Shown: positions 5,731-14,453 of the stretch, piece by piece
How the letters are laid out: each line of letters starts with the position of its first letter
Position numbering within the stretch: the first letter of the stretch is position 1
NCBI GenBank assembly: GCA_001798715.1
Contig: MGSF01000076.1
Coordinates: 1 to 42,388 of the forward strand
DNA: 42,388 nt
Direction: 5' to 3'
Source: Deltaproteobacteria bacterium RIFCSPLOWO2_02_FULL_50_16
GTDB lineage: Bacteria > UBA10199 > 2-02-FULL-50-16
Translations under genes and position numbers: made by a program
The notes under the pieces: model-generated
What the model was told of the DNA's origin: nothing
The model's database searches: none
What the model saw: the letters and a program-made list of their open reading frames with translations, nothing else

Positions 5731-7438
5731 TCAAAACCTCCACTATTTTATCGACGACCATTTTTACCGAGAGGGTCTGTTTTTGACCCGTCCGTCTTTC
5801 CTTAATTTCGACTTCTTGTCGGGCCAGGGATTTGGCCCCAATGATAATCACCCAAGGAATCCCAATAAGATCTGCATCCTTAAACTTGACACCCGGGCTT
5901 TCGTTTCTGTCGTCTATTAAGACATCGATACCCTTTTCTGTCAACTTCTCATAGATCTTTTGGGCCTCCCTTAAGACTTCATCCTCCCCTTTATGGAGGG
6001 ACAGGATTTCCACGGAAAATGGGGCCATGGGAAGGGGCCAAATGATCCCATGCTCATCGTGATTCTGCTCGATGGCCGCAGCTGCTGTGCGCCCCACCCC
6101 AATCCCATAACATCCCATAAAGGCGGTCTTTTCTTTGCCATTTTCATCAAGAAAGCGCACCCCCATGGGTGTGGAATACTTGGTCCCCAAATAAAAAACC
6201 TGCCCGACTTCAATCCCACGGTGGCTTTGATAACGTCCCTTCTCACAACGGGGACAGGAATCCCCTTTTTGAACCCGGCGAAGATCGGCAAATCTTTCCA
6301 CCTTAAAATCACGATCTAAGTTGGCATTGACCCAATGGACCTCTGCCTCATTGGCCCCGACGACAAAATTTTTCATCGACCGCACCGATTCATCGGCATA
6401 AAGTGAAATCCCTTTTAGACCTATCGGACCCGAATAACCACAAGGACCTCCCGTCACCTTCTGAACAGTCTTCTCATCAGCGAGCTGCATGGTGGCCCCA
6501 TTTAGCAAGGACTGCAGTTTTCCCTCACTCACCTCATGATCGCCGCGAATGAGAACAGCCACCGCCGATTGATCCTGTTCCAAGACATAGATAAGGGTCT
6601 TCACCAAATGATAGGGTTTCAAATTGAGAAACTGCGCCACTTCCTCGACAGATGTCTTTTGGGGTGTGGTTACTTTTTCACAAACCAACAACTCCGATGT
6701 CTTCTGACCCTGGGCCTCTGATCGGACCTGGGCCTTGTCGGCATTGGCCGCATAGTCACAATGATCGCAAGAGAGGATTTCATCCTCCCCGGAAGAGGCC
6801 AAGACCTGAAATTCATGGGAGACATTGCCTCCAATCGCCCCCGATAGGGCCTCCACCGAACGATACTGCAGGCCACATCGATCAAAAATGCGCCGATAGG
6901 CCTTCTCCATCTGCCGATAGGTCTCCATGGCCTTTTCCTCACTCACGTCAAAACTGTAGGCGTCCTTCATGATAAACTCGCGTCCCCTCATCAATCCAAA
7001 ACGAGGGCGGATTTCATCGCGAAATTTGGTCTGGATTTGATAAAGATTCAAGGGGAGTTGGCGATAGGATCTCAATTCCCCAGCCACAAGTGAGGTGATG
7101 GCCTCCTCGTGGGTCGGACCCACGCAATAATCGCGTTCATGGCGATCCTTGAGTCGCAAAAGCTCCTTGCCATAAACCTTCCATCGGCCGCTCTGATCCC
7201 AGAGTTCACGGGGCATAATGATGGGCAGCAAGACCTCGGTGGCCCCCGCCGCATTCATCTCTTCACGGATAATATCTTCGATTTTACGAAGGACACGCAG
7301 GCCCAGGGGAAGATAATTATAGATCCCCGCTGCCACCTTCCGGATAAAACCGGCCCTCACCATGAGCTGATGGCTCACGACCTCCGCATCGGAGGGTGCC
7401 TCGCGCAAGGTCTGAATAAAGAACTGGGACCACTTCAC
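5723..7438 (-). CDS. proS: Prolyl-tRNA synthetase, bacterial type with editing domain
   Basis: This class II aminoacyl-tRNA synthetase charges tRNA-Pro. The 571-residue protein has motif 1 (IIREEMNAAGATEVLLP), motif 2 (FRDEIRPRFGLMRGREF) and motif 3 (GCYGIGVGR). Between motifs 2 and 3, at roughly residues 235-395, lies the YbaK-like insertion that deacylates mischarged Ala-tRNA-Pro. A C-terminal anticodon-binding domain follows. The length is the usual one for the bacterial form. The start is GTG at 7438 with AAAGGAG six bases upstream, which decides it. pyrF follows with an eight-base overlap. Confidence 0.97.
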   Translation of the reverse strand: MKWSQFFIQTLREAPSDAEVVSHQLMVRAGFIRKVAAGIYNYLPLGLRVLRKIEDIIREEMNAAGATEVLLPIIMPRELWDQSGRWKVYGKELLRLKDRHERDYCVGPTHEEAITSLVAGELRSYRQLPLNLYQIQTKFRDEIRPRFGLMRGREFIMKDAYSFDVSEEKAMETYRQMEKAYRRIFDRCGLQYRSVEALSGAIGGNVSHEFQVLASSGEDEILSCDHCDYAANADKAQVRSEAQGQKTSELLVCEKVTTPQKTSVEEVAQFLNLKPYHLVKTLIYVLEQDQSAVAVLIRGDHEVSEGKLQSLLNGATMQLADEKTVQKVTGGPCGYSGPIGLKGISLYADESVRSMKNFVVGANEAEVHWVNANLDRDFKVERFADLRRVQKGDSCPRCEKGRYQSHRGIEVGQVFYLGTKYSTPMGVRFLDENGKEKTAFMGCYGIGVGRTAAAAIEQNHDEHGIIWPLPMAPFSVEILSLHKGEDEVLREAQKIYEKLTEKGIDVLIDDRNESPGVKFKDADLIGIPWVIIIGAKSLARQEVEIKERRTGQKQTLSVKMVVDKIVEVLNA

Positions 7439-7510
7439 AATCGACTCCTTTTATTAACAGGATGTAGCCCATATAATAGAAGAATGCAAGGGCAGGAATG
7501 GAGGACGGTT

Positions 7511-8935
7511 CTACTGAACCCATTGAAGAATCGAAGACTTGAGATAAACCCAATATTCACTCCAGGTCATTTTTTGAATAGGGTTTTTTTGGAAAATATA
7601 GTGCGGATCGGCACCTTGAGGAAGAAGGCTTAATTGACAACCACTCGAAGAACTGTCATCCGTATCATCACAGGCATCCCCTGTGCCATCGCTATCATCA
7701 TCGGCTTGGTCGGCATTCGCCGTTGTGGGACAATTATCGCTCCCATTGGCGACACCATCACCATCGGTGTCGGCGGTGGCAGTATCTCCTCCCACATTAT
7801 CACTGGTACTGGTAAGGGTGAAATTCATCCCCGAGACGGTCTCTCCCCCAGAGCCCGATACCGTTTGGGCATGAGTCTGAGAGTCAAAAGTCGGGGCCGT
7901 CGGATTTCCACTGGCCCCATTACAGGGGATGATCCCTGAGGAACCTGTAAAGGAGGCCTCAATATCCTCGACTTCAATGGAGTAGGTTTGTCCGGGCTCA
8001 ACATAGAGTTCATAATCCCCATCGAAACTCGCCGCTGGAGACTGCATCCCCGAGACAAAGGCCACGGCATCACTGCGAGAAAGTGTGGAATCCGAGTTTC
8101 TGGCAATCACGTTGGCACACTGAAACTCCGTCACCCCATCCGTGTCATAGATCGTCCCCGTCACCTTGACCTTGCTGGACAAAAAAGAACCCGAGGGATA
8201 AAGAAAGGCTATCGCCACCTGGTCATCAACATTGAGTGTCTTGATAAAGGCCCCCGTCCCCGGGGTAAAAAACGAATACATGGTGGGCACGACGCTGCGT
8301 GAGGCGATGGAACTGGAACTGGCCTCGGAGACATTGAGTTGTACGTGATTGACACCAAAAAAGTGGCCCAGCTCGTGTGTCACAATCGCTGAAAGATCAT
8401 CATCACCAAAACTCAATGAACCACACCCCGCACTCTCAATACCTGTCAGGCAGGCCGCATTAAAGACCCCCTCTCCCTTCACCACCGTCCCCGTCGTGGA
8501 ACTGTAACTCACGATGCCAGCGAAACCCAAGACGGCGTATTGATTCGGGGTGCCAAAAAATTGGGCAATAATACTTCCATCTTCGTCAAAGACGATGGGA
8601 TTAGTCCCGTCAGAAGTGGGACCACTAGGACAGGCCGAGGCATCATACAAATAGGTGCAGACATTGGAGGTATCCACCGCCACTCCCAAGGATCCCTCGC
8701 TGGCACTCAGACTCGTCCCCGACGCCGTCGTCCAGGTCGTCAAGGCATCCGACACAAAAGAGGTGACATCCTTTCCTCTCACATCCAGATCGGTCTCCAC
8801 ATGAACCGTCACCGTCCCGCTCCAGCGGACAATACTGCCCCCGCTCGTCACCGCATTAGGCCCAAAGGCCCACACCGGCGAGGAAACCCACACCATCATA
8901 ATAATACCCAGCCACAGGACCTTCTTTTGTGCCAT
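7511..8935 (-). CDS. Secreted matrixin-type zinc metalloprotease with calcium-binding repeats (module 2)
   Basis: A signal peptide (residues 1-23, ending VWA) is followed by a matrixin-like catalytic domain. The metzincin zinc site is HELGHFFGVNH (His187, Glu188, His191, His197 from this start), and the Met-turn is VPTMYSF about 28 residues after Glu. A beta-sandwich domain resembling carboxypeptidase regulatory domains follows (KVKVTGTIYDTDG... to about 340). Next come Asp-rich repeats of thrombospondin type 3 character (DTDGDGVANGSDNCP, DDDSDGTGDACD) that should bind calcium. The end has a Ser-rich linker and SGCQLSL, then about 35 residues. No cysteine-switch prodomain is visible. ATG at 8935 with AGGAG seven bases upstream is preferred over GTG at 8938. 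It is a paralogue of the protein at 9591-10937. Confidence 0.85.
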   Translation of the reverse strand: MAQKKVLWLGIIMMVWVSSPVWAFGPNAVTSGGSIVRWSGTVTVHVETDLDVRGKDVTSFVSDALTTWTTASGTSLSASEGSLGVAVDTSNVCTYLYDASACPSGPTSDGTNPIVFDEDGSIIAQFFGTPNQYAVLGFAGIVSYSSTTGTVVKGEGVFNAACLTGIESAGCGSLSFGDDDLSAIVTHELGHFFGVNHVQLNVSEASSSSIASRSVVPTMYSFFTPGTGAFIKTLNVDDQVAIAFLYPSGSFLSSKVKVTGTIYDTDGVTEFQCANVIARNSDSTLSRSDAVAFVSGMQSPAASFDGDYELYVEPGQTYSIEVEDIEASFTGSSGIIPCNGASGNPTAPTFDSQTHAQTVSGSGGETVSGMNFTLTSTSDNVGGDTATADTDGDGVANGSDNCPTTANADQADDDSDGTGDACDDTDDSSSSGCQLSLLPQGADPHYIFQKNPIQKMTWSEYWVYLKSSILQWVQ

Positions 8936-8945
8936 CACTCTTCTC

Positions 8946-9554
8946 CTAGGGCATCAGCTGTTTCACCAAGGGGACAAAATCGCCATAACGGATTTGTTGG
9001 GGCGCCTTGTGAACCATAGACGATTGTTGGGAAGAAAGGGTTTTTGCCTTCAAGACAGGGGAGTTGGAAAGATCTCTAAAAAGACCTGCATTATTGATGT
9101 CGTTGGCAATAAATTTTTGTCCCGAACCATCCTCACGAACACAAAAACGTCCCTGACCCAAACCGATGGGGGCCGCCAATCCCAAAGAACTCTCTTCACT
9201 CAGAAAGACGACACATTCCTCACCCACACTATAAGTGGGCATCCCTTCAAAGGCGGAACCCAAACCGATTTCCCTCAAATCTTTATCGGGGGGGGCCAAC
9301 TGATTAAAAGTGACCGTTGAGCCCACGGATCCCTTAATCACCTCATCGACCTTGAAGGAAACCACAAGGACGTCCCGACCCCCTTGAATCTTGCGATCGA
9401 CCGATGTGCAGTAGCCTCGAAAAATAATGGGGGCCATTTCGGTGAGTTGGAGAAGATTGAGCTGCACGATTGTCATCGCCCCCACCCACGAAAAAGGCAA
9501 CCCTACCAAAATAACAACTCCTAAAATTAGAAATTTTACTCTTTTTCTCATCAT
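8946..9554 (-). CDS. Small secreted protein paired with a matrixin protease (module 2)
   Basis: This protein of about 202 residues has an N-terminal signal or anchor helix (VKFLILGVVILVGLPFSWVGA). It is a paralogue of 10947-11543. Shared features are an N-terminal QLNLLQLTEMAPIIFRGYC segment, a strand-rich centre with VSFKVDEVIKGSVGSTVTF, and a VGEECVVFL...IGLGQGRF block. The family is not one I can name with confidence. Its layout, a small secreted beta-rich protein encoded directly before a secreted zinc protease, suggests an inhibitor, chaperone or partner of that protease; this is inference. It ends ten bases before the protease start. ATG at 9554 or 9551 is preferred; the extended frame would need a TTG start. 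Confidence 0.75.
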   Translation of the reverse strand: MMRKRVKFLILGVVILVGLPFSWVGAMTIVQLNLLQLTEMAPIIFRGYCTSVDRKIQGGRDVLVVSFKVDEVIKGSVGSTVTFNQLAPPDKDLREIGLGSAFEGMPTYSVGEECVVFLSEESSLGLAAPIGLGQGRFCVREDGSGQKFIANDINNAGLFRDLSNSPVLKAKTLSSQQSSMVHKAPQQIRYGDFVPLVKQLMP

Positions 9555-9590
9555 AAAAAACCCGCGCAATTAATAATCGTATATATTTTT

Positions 9591-10937
9591 CTACCTGTCA
9601 ATTGGTATTAAGGAACATCCCCCCGATGATTGACCGGATCCTGAGCTTGACGCATTTTTGGTGGTCACAATATCGGTCGTCACTGCCGTCCCTGTTGCAA
9701 TGACCTGCCCGCCCGTATCACAACTGAAACGCCCCTCCAAAATCGCCTCATCAAAACCGCTCGCCGGGGGATCGCAAGGCTCAATACTGGACCCCCCAGT
9801 AAAAACCGATGAAATGCGCTCCACCTCGAGGGTATAAGAAACCCCAGGGACCAATCCTTGAATAACATAATCCCCATTGGCGGCACTGCAATTGGACGAC
9901 GATCCTGTATAGTGAGCCCCCGAGACAAAACTGGTGGCCTCTACAACCCCATTCTCCACTCTCCGGGCCACCACATTGACTCCCTGCATGGGTGTCGTCC
10001 CATCCGACTCGAAGACCGTTCCTTGAATCGTGCAAAAGCGGTTGGCAAAACTGGTATTTCCATAAAGAAGCCCCATGGCGATCTTGTCGTCATGATGCAG
10101 GGAGAGCTGGGCCTCACCATCGACAAAGAGTGGAAACATGGTGGGAATCCCGGCCAAGGCCACTTCATCCCCCCCCGCAGCATTCGTCACCAGATCCAAA
10201 TTGACCTGGGTATGATCGAGCCCCAAAAAATGACCCAGCTCGTGAAAAATGGCCCCCTTAAAGGCATCGATGGAAACCTCGGGATCCTGACAAGCATCAT
10301 TGCTTGCCGCTCCATCAGGGCAATCGATAAAAAGACCATTTAAAACAGCTTGAGCCTCTGTAATAAAAAGAACACTCCCTATACGCTGCACGACTCGAGG
10401 ACCGGCAAATCCCAGGACAGATTGATTCGCCCCTTCTCCCTGAATCAAGTCGACAATGGAACCATCTTCATCAAAAATGATAGGACTCTGCCCTGATCGC
10501 GCCGAACCCAAGACAAAGGGGTCCTCGTCCGTGCTCGAACAATACTGGCCGGAGGGACAATAGGTGAAATGATCGTCGATATTGTCTTCATCCACATTCC
10601 CCAGCCCCTCTCCCTGTGTGATCGTCAACTCAATGATGTTAATATCCGAACTCCCGTCATTTAAGGTAACCACCGACCAACCCGAAAAGAGCTCCTCTAA
10701 TAATTCCAGGGTCTCGGCATTGGAAAGTCGCCCCAAAGTCCCCCCGACTTGTGTCGTGCCTGATGTGGTTTCCGGATTATAATTGATGGTGTTTTGAAGG
10801 ACGCCATTGCCACTGGGAATCCCCCAACCGACCGGTTCACCCGTCGAACTCGAATCGACCAAGATAGCCCCCGCCGCCCAAACGAAGTGGGGCAAAAAAC
10901 ACAAACCGGCAATAATGATGAAATATCGGATTCCCAT
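9591..10937 (-). CDS. Secreted matrixin-type zinc metalloprotease (module 1)
   Basis: The 448-residue protein has a signal peptide ending near VWAAG (residue 22). The catalytic domain carries HELGHFLGLDH (His232, Glu233, His236, His242) and the Met-turn IPTMFPLF (Met267). A block shared with the downstream paralogue (PIIFDEDGSIVD, then VLGFAGP) lies before the zinc site. A beta-sandwich domain follows (FCTIQGTVFESDGTT to FTGGSSIEPC). Unlike its paralogue it lacks the calcium-type repeats. It ends in a Ser/Gly-rich stretch and GGCSLIPIDR. The gene starts nine bases after the small gene upstream without a clear Shine-Dalgarno, which suggests coupled translation. Confidence 0.87.
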   Translation of the reverse strand: MGIRYFIIIAGLCFLPHFVWAAGAILVDSSSTGEPVGWGIPSGNGVLQNTINYNPETTSGTTQVGGTLGRLSNAETLELLEELFSGWSVVTLNDGSSDINIIELTITQGEGLGNVDEDNIDDHFTYCPSGQYCSSTDEDPFVLGSARSGQSPIIFDEDGSIVDLIQGEGANQSVLGFAGPRVVQRIGSVLFITEAQAVLNGLFIDCPDGAASNDACQDPEVSIDAFKGAIFHELGHFLGLDHTQVNLDLVTNAAGGDEVALAGIPTMFPLFVDGEAQLSLHHDDKIAMGLLYGNTSFANRFCTIQGTVFESDGTTPMQGVNVVARRVENGVVEATSFVSGAHYTGSSSNCSAANGDYVIQGLVPGVSYTLEVERISSVFTGGSSIEPCDPPASGFDEAILEGRFSCDTGGQVIATGTAVTTDIVTTKNASSSGSGQSSGGCSLIPIDR

Positions 10938-10946
10938 GTTAAAAAT

Positions 10947-11543
10947 TTAATCTTGGATTCGAATCGTTGGTAATCGCCTTAGGGTCTCAATAAAATTTTC
11001 ATAATAAATGCCTTGGGCCTGTATGGATAAGGCGCTAGAAATCGTTCTTTGTCCCTCCGTACCTTCAGAAACAATAAATTTTCCCTGGCCCAAACCCACA
11101 GGAGAAGTAAAACCCCAATCGCTATCCCCGTATAAAAAGAGAATGACCTTCTCCCCTTTTTGAAATGAGGGCCGTGAGAAACCTTTTGTTGCCGGTATAA
11201 TGTAGGATCCCGGCCCCATGCCAAAAAAGGCCTCCCCCTCTTCTCTCGGCTTCACTCCAAACTGCTTGATCGTCACGCTTTTCCCCACACTCCCCTTGAA
11301 GACGCGATACACTGAAAAGGTCACATAAGTGACGGCCAAACCATTCTCATCAAGATCCTCCTGAAGACCCAAACACTCTCCCTCAAAAACACGATTGGCC
11401 ACCACAGCCATCTGATGCAACGTAAGCGGGAGAACCATGGAGGCATGGGTGACATTTGAAAAAGCCAATCCAATAAACACGGTCAGGCCTATAAATGTGA
11501 AACGTAATGTTTTTGAAAGGTGTCTCGAGAAGGAGGATCTCAT
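10947..11543 (-). CDS. Small secreted protein paired with a matrixin protease (module 1)
   Basis: The 198-residue protein has a basic N-terminus, a hydrophobic helix (TFIGLTVFIGLAFSNVTHA) and a probable cleavage after Ala34. The mature part matches the 8946-9554 protein in order: LTLHQMAVVANRVFEGEC, VTFSVYRVFKGSVGKSVTI, FQKGEKVILFLYG, and VGLGQGKFIV. It is the first gene of a four-gene minus-strand unit (small, protease, small, protease). Function is unknown. The repeated pairing with a metalloprotease is the main clue. No Shine-Dalgarno is visible, but a promoter with a perfect TATAAT lies just upstream. Confidence 0.77.
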   Translation of the reverse strand: MRSSFSRHLSKTLRFTFIGLTVFIGLAFSNVTHASMVLPLTLHQMAVVANRVFEGECLGLQEDLDENGLAVTYVTFSVYRVFKGSVGKSVTIKQFGVKPREEGEAFFGMGPGSYIIPATKGFSRPSFQKGEKVILFLYGDSDWGFTSPVGLGQGKFIVSEGTEGQRTISSALSIQAQGIYYENFIETLRRLPTIRIQD

Positions 11544-11572
11544 ATGTATTTTTAGCCGCGTGTTAAAAAAGA

Positions 11573-11602
11573 ATTATACCTTAGGGAGAGTGTCTCTCGA
11601 AA
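11573..11602 (-). promoter_or_regulatory. Promoter of the secreted protease unit
   Basis: On the minus strand TATAAT (11578-11573) is preceded at 18 bases by TTTCGA (11602-11597), a modest -35. The predicted start near 11566 leaves a leader of roughly 23 bases before the ATG at 11543. Confidence 0.55.
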
Positions 11603-11629
11603 GATAATTATGGGTTTTCTAAATTATTC

Positions 11630-11657
11630 TTGAAAAGATCACTTGTTCCAGTAATAT
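11630..11657 (+). promoter_or_regulatory. Promoter of the S41 protease-ribF-aroE unit
   Basis: TTGAAA (11630-11635), a 16-base spacer and TAATAT (11652-11657). The start would be near 11664, about 57 bases before the GTG at 11721. It is divergent from the protease-unit promoter. Confidence 0.55.
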
Positions 11658-11720
11658 CAGCCCGCTTTCACGATAACATTCTGTTTTTTGATCAGTCTTC
11701 ATGTACCTTAGGAGTAGAGA

Positions 11721-14453
11721 GTGCTTTCTCAAAGCCAAGATAAGACCCTGACATTTAAGAAGATCTTTGGGCTGACCTTGGTGATCCTGGCTATTTCGAT
11801 TTTTTTCAACTTCCCCTATCCGGGATCTTCGGGACGATCCAAGACACCCCAATACCCCTTGACCATCTTGGGAAAAGCGCTTTTCTACATCCAAAACGAT
11901 TACGTGGATCCTGATCTCGTGGATACAGAAAAAATGCTTAAGGGATCTCTTAAGGCCCTAGAAAAAGGTCTGCCCCCTGTATTGGTCCAATGGAAAAAAA
12001 GGGGTTTTGTGCTTCAGGTACAAAACAACACTGAACAATTCGATCTTCCTCAACCCCTCACCTTCTCTGAAATAAAGACCTTGATGAGCCAGGTTTTGGG
12101 TTTTATCAACCATCACTACAACGGGGATACGGGACTCCTGGAGAGGGAACATATCGCCACCGCAGGCCTCCTCGAAAGCCTAGATCCCCATTCCAATTTT
12201 CTCCCCCCCGAGGTTTTTTCAGAATTCAAGGTCAGTACAAAGGGGACCTTTGGTGGCTTGGGGATTGTCATCGGTCTCCGCGATCGTGGGCTGACGGTCA
12301 TCTCAGCCCTGGAGGGAACCCCTGCCCACAAGGCCGGTCTCAAGGCGCAAGACAACATCACACAAATCGATGGAGAATCGACTATTAACATGTCACTCAC
12401 GGAGGCCGTCGGAAAATTAAGAGGAAAGGTAGGCACCACAATCCAAATAGTCGTCCAAAGGGCCAATACTGCCGAACCCCTTTCTTTCACGCTGACAAGG
12501 GCCTTGATCGAGATCAAGAGTGTGGATGGTAAATATCTGAAAAAGAGCAATGCAGGTTTGATCAAAATTAAAACCTTTCAGCAAGACACCCTTTCCGAAG
12601 TTAAAAAATACATCAATAAAATAAACCAGCAGTCTCCCGATCTCAAAGGCTGGATCCTCGATCTTCGTAACAATCCAGGAGGTCTCCTGGACCAAGCTGA
12701 AAAAATTGCGGATCTCTTTTTGAGCTCAGGAGTGATTGTCTCGACGGTGAGCAAAAATCAGATGTTTCGCGAATCTGAATCCGCCAATCCCGGAGATCTG
12801 GAAGAAAAAAAGCCTTTGATTGTTCTCATCAATGAAGGGAGTGCCTCGGCCTCGGAAATCATTGCAGGGGCCCTCCAAATTCATGGGCGCGCCTTGGTGA
12901 TCGGCCATCAGACGTTCGGAAAAGGTTCTGTCCAGACAGTTTATGACCTGCGCGACGGTTCCGCCTTAAAACTCACCATTGCCAAATATTTGCTCGCCAA
13001 TGACATCCCCGTACAATCCATTGGGATTACGCCTGACATCCTCCTTCAGCCAGCCATCATTAGCGAAAAAATCGTCGATCTTCTTGAAAATGAGATGAGA
13101 AGCGAAAAGGATTTGGAACAGAGTTTTAAAGAAGAACCTCTTTTTAAAAATCACTCATTCTACCAAATGAGTTATCTCACTGAAGACGCTCCAGATGAGG
13201 AAACCCTGGAAACAGGACAGGTCAATATTGATTTTGATTTTCCCGTGTTACTTTCTCAGGAGATTTTAGACCATCAAACAAAGGAAATGATCTCCGGCCG
13301 CCTTGATCTCCTGAATGCCGCCAAGCAGGTCCTCCCAAAAATGGAGAATAAAGAATCCGAGAAGATCAAGGCCGCCCTTCTCAAAAGAGAGGTGGATTGG
13401 TCACTCTCAAATGTAGGGGGAAAGCCAAAGGCCGAAATAAGTGTTTGGATCACCAACGAGCAGGGCGAAAAATTGCAAGAATTAAAACCAGGTTCTACAG
13501 CCCACCTTCACCTTACAGTGAAAAATACCGGAAAAGGCCCCTTTGAACAACTCATCGGGGTGATTAAAAGCAAAAACAATTTTTTTAATAATCAGGAGTT
13601 TATTTTGGGACGTATTGAAGCCGAAAAAAACAAATCATGGAAAATCCCCCTAAAAGTCCCCGGATTCATGATAAAACGCAATGAACCCATCACCATCAAT
13701 TTTCAGGAGGGCCATGACCATGCCCCTCCACCCTTTACAACAACCCTCCGCATCGCCGAACCCTCACAACCCAGTTATGCCTTTTCTTATCACCTCCTCG
13801 ACAATGGGGAGGAAGGCTCCAAGGGCAACGGCGACGGCCTTGCCCAGCAGGGAGAAACAATTATCTTGGCTATCAATATCAAAAACACGGGGGGGGTTGA
13901 GAGCAAAGAAACCGTCATCAATCTCGTCAATAAACAGGGAAAAGACATCTTTATTGATAGCGGACGTGTTTCTGTCAAACCCCTTGCTGCCAAATCAGAG
14001 GCTAAAGCCTCCCTCAAGTTTAAGATCGATGGTGATATCATTAAAAAAGAGTTGAAATTTAATCTGGTTTTTCTTGATGCAGATTCCAGCTACTCACTCC
14101 CCTTTAAGCTCAATCTGCCCATCAACGAAGTCCCCCATGAGCCGCCTATAAATACCTGGTATTATCCCCCTCATATAGAGATATCTCAGGGAGACCAAAC
14201 ACTGATCACCAAAAAATCAGAAGCCACTCTTGAAGGAATAGCCAAAGACGATATCGCCATCAAAAACATCATCGTTTTTAATGATGACAGCAAGGTCTAT
14301 TACAAAAGTTATTCTCAGGGTGAAGACAACCAAAATGCAAGGGAGTTTTCCGTCACCTTCCCTCTCCACAAAGATTCCAATACAATCACGGTGCTCACAG
14401 AAGATTACCAGGGGTTAATCTCCCAAAAGCAATGGGTCCTTTGGAAACAATAA
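11721..14453 (+). CDS. S41 C-terminal processing protease with a long C-terminal extension
   Basis: This is a CtpA/Prc-type serine protease, which cleaves proteins from their C-termini in the periplasm. It has an N-terminal membrane anchor or signal (residues 14-31), a helical domain with the LDPHSNFLPP signature, a PDZ domain (about 172-250; GGLGIVIG, then GLKAQDNITQIDG), and the S41 domain with the catalytic pair Ser376 (GSASASEI) and Lys401 (FGKGSVQ). Typical CtpA proteins stop near 400-550 residues. This one has 910, and the last 400 look like two or more Ig-like beta domains (LHLTVKNTGKG near 590; AINIKNTGGVES near 725) plus a terminal domain. The start is GTG with AGGAG seven bases upstream. 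ribF begins on the base after its stop. Confidence 0.9.
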   Translation: MLSQSQDKTLTFKKIFGLTLVILAISIFFNFPYPGSSGRSKTPQYPLTILGKALFYIQNDYVDPDLVDTEKMLKGSLKALEKGLPPVLVQWKKRGFVLQVQNNTEQFDLPQPLTFSEIKTLMSQVLGFINHHYNGDTGLLEREHIATAGLLESLDPHSNFLPPEVFSEFKVSTKGTFGGLGIVIGLRDRGLTVISALEGTPAHKAGLKAQDNITQIDGESTINMSLTEAVGKLRGKVGTTIQIVVQRANTAEPLSFTLTRALIEIKSVDGKYLKKSNAGLIKIKTFQQDTLSEVKKYINKINQQSPDLKGWILDLRNNPGGLLDQAEKIADLFLSSGVIVSTVSKNQMFRESESANPGDLEEKKPLIVLINEGSASASEIIAGALQIHGRALVIGHQTFGKGSVQTVYDLRDGSALKLTIAKYLLANDIPVQSIGITPDILLQPAIISEKIVDLLENEMRSEKDLEQSFKEEPLFKNHSFYQMSYLTEDAPDEETLETGQVNIDFDFPVLLSQEILDHQTKEMISGRLDLLNAAKQVLPKMENKESEKIKAALLKREVDWSLSNVGGKPKAEISVWITNEQGEKLQELKPGSTAHLHLTVKNTGKGPFEQLIGVIKSKNNFFNNQEFILGRIEAEKNKSWKIPLKVPGFMIKRNEPITINFQEGHDHAPPPFTTTLRIAEPSQPSYAFSYHLLDNGEEGSKGNGDGLAQQGETIILAINIKNTGGVESKETVINLVNKQGKDIFIDSGRVSVKPLAAKSEAKASLKFKIDGDIIKKELKFNLVFLDADSSYSLPFKLNLPINEVPHEPPINTWYYPPHIEISQGDQTLITKKSEATLEGIAKDDIAIKNIIVFNDDSKVYYKSYSQGEDNQNAREFSVTFPLHKDSNTITVLTEDYQGLISQKQWVLWKQ

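Noticed and set aside
7317-7553. A hydrophobic stretch in another frame after the second matrixin, suggesting a frameshifted membrane anchor
   Set aside because: The frame runs into proS and overlaps its ribosome binding site; without reads or homologues a frameshift is not supported.
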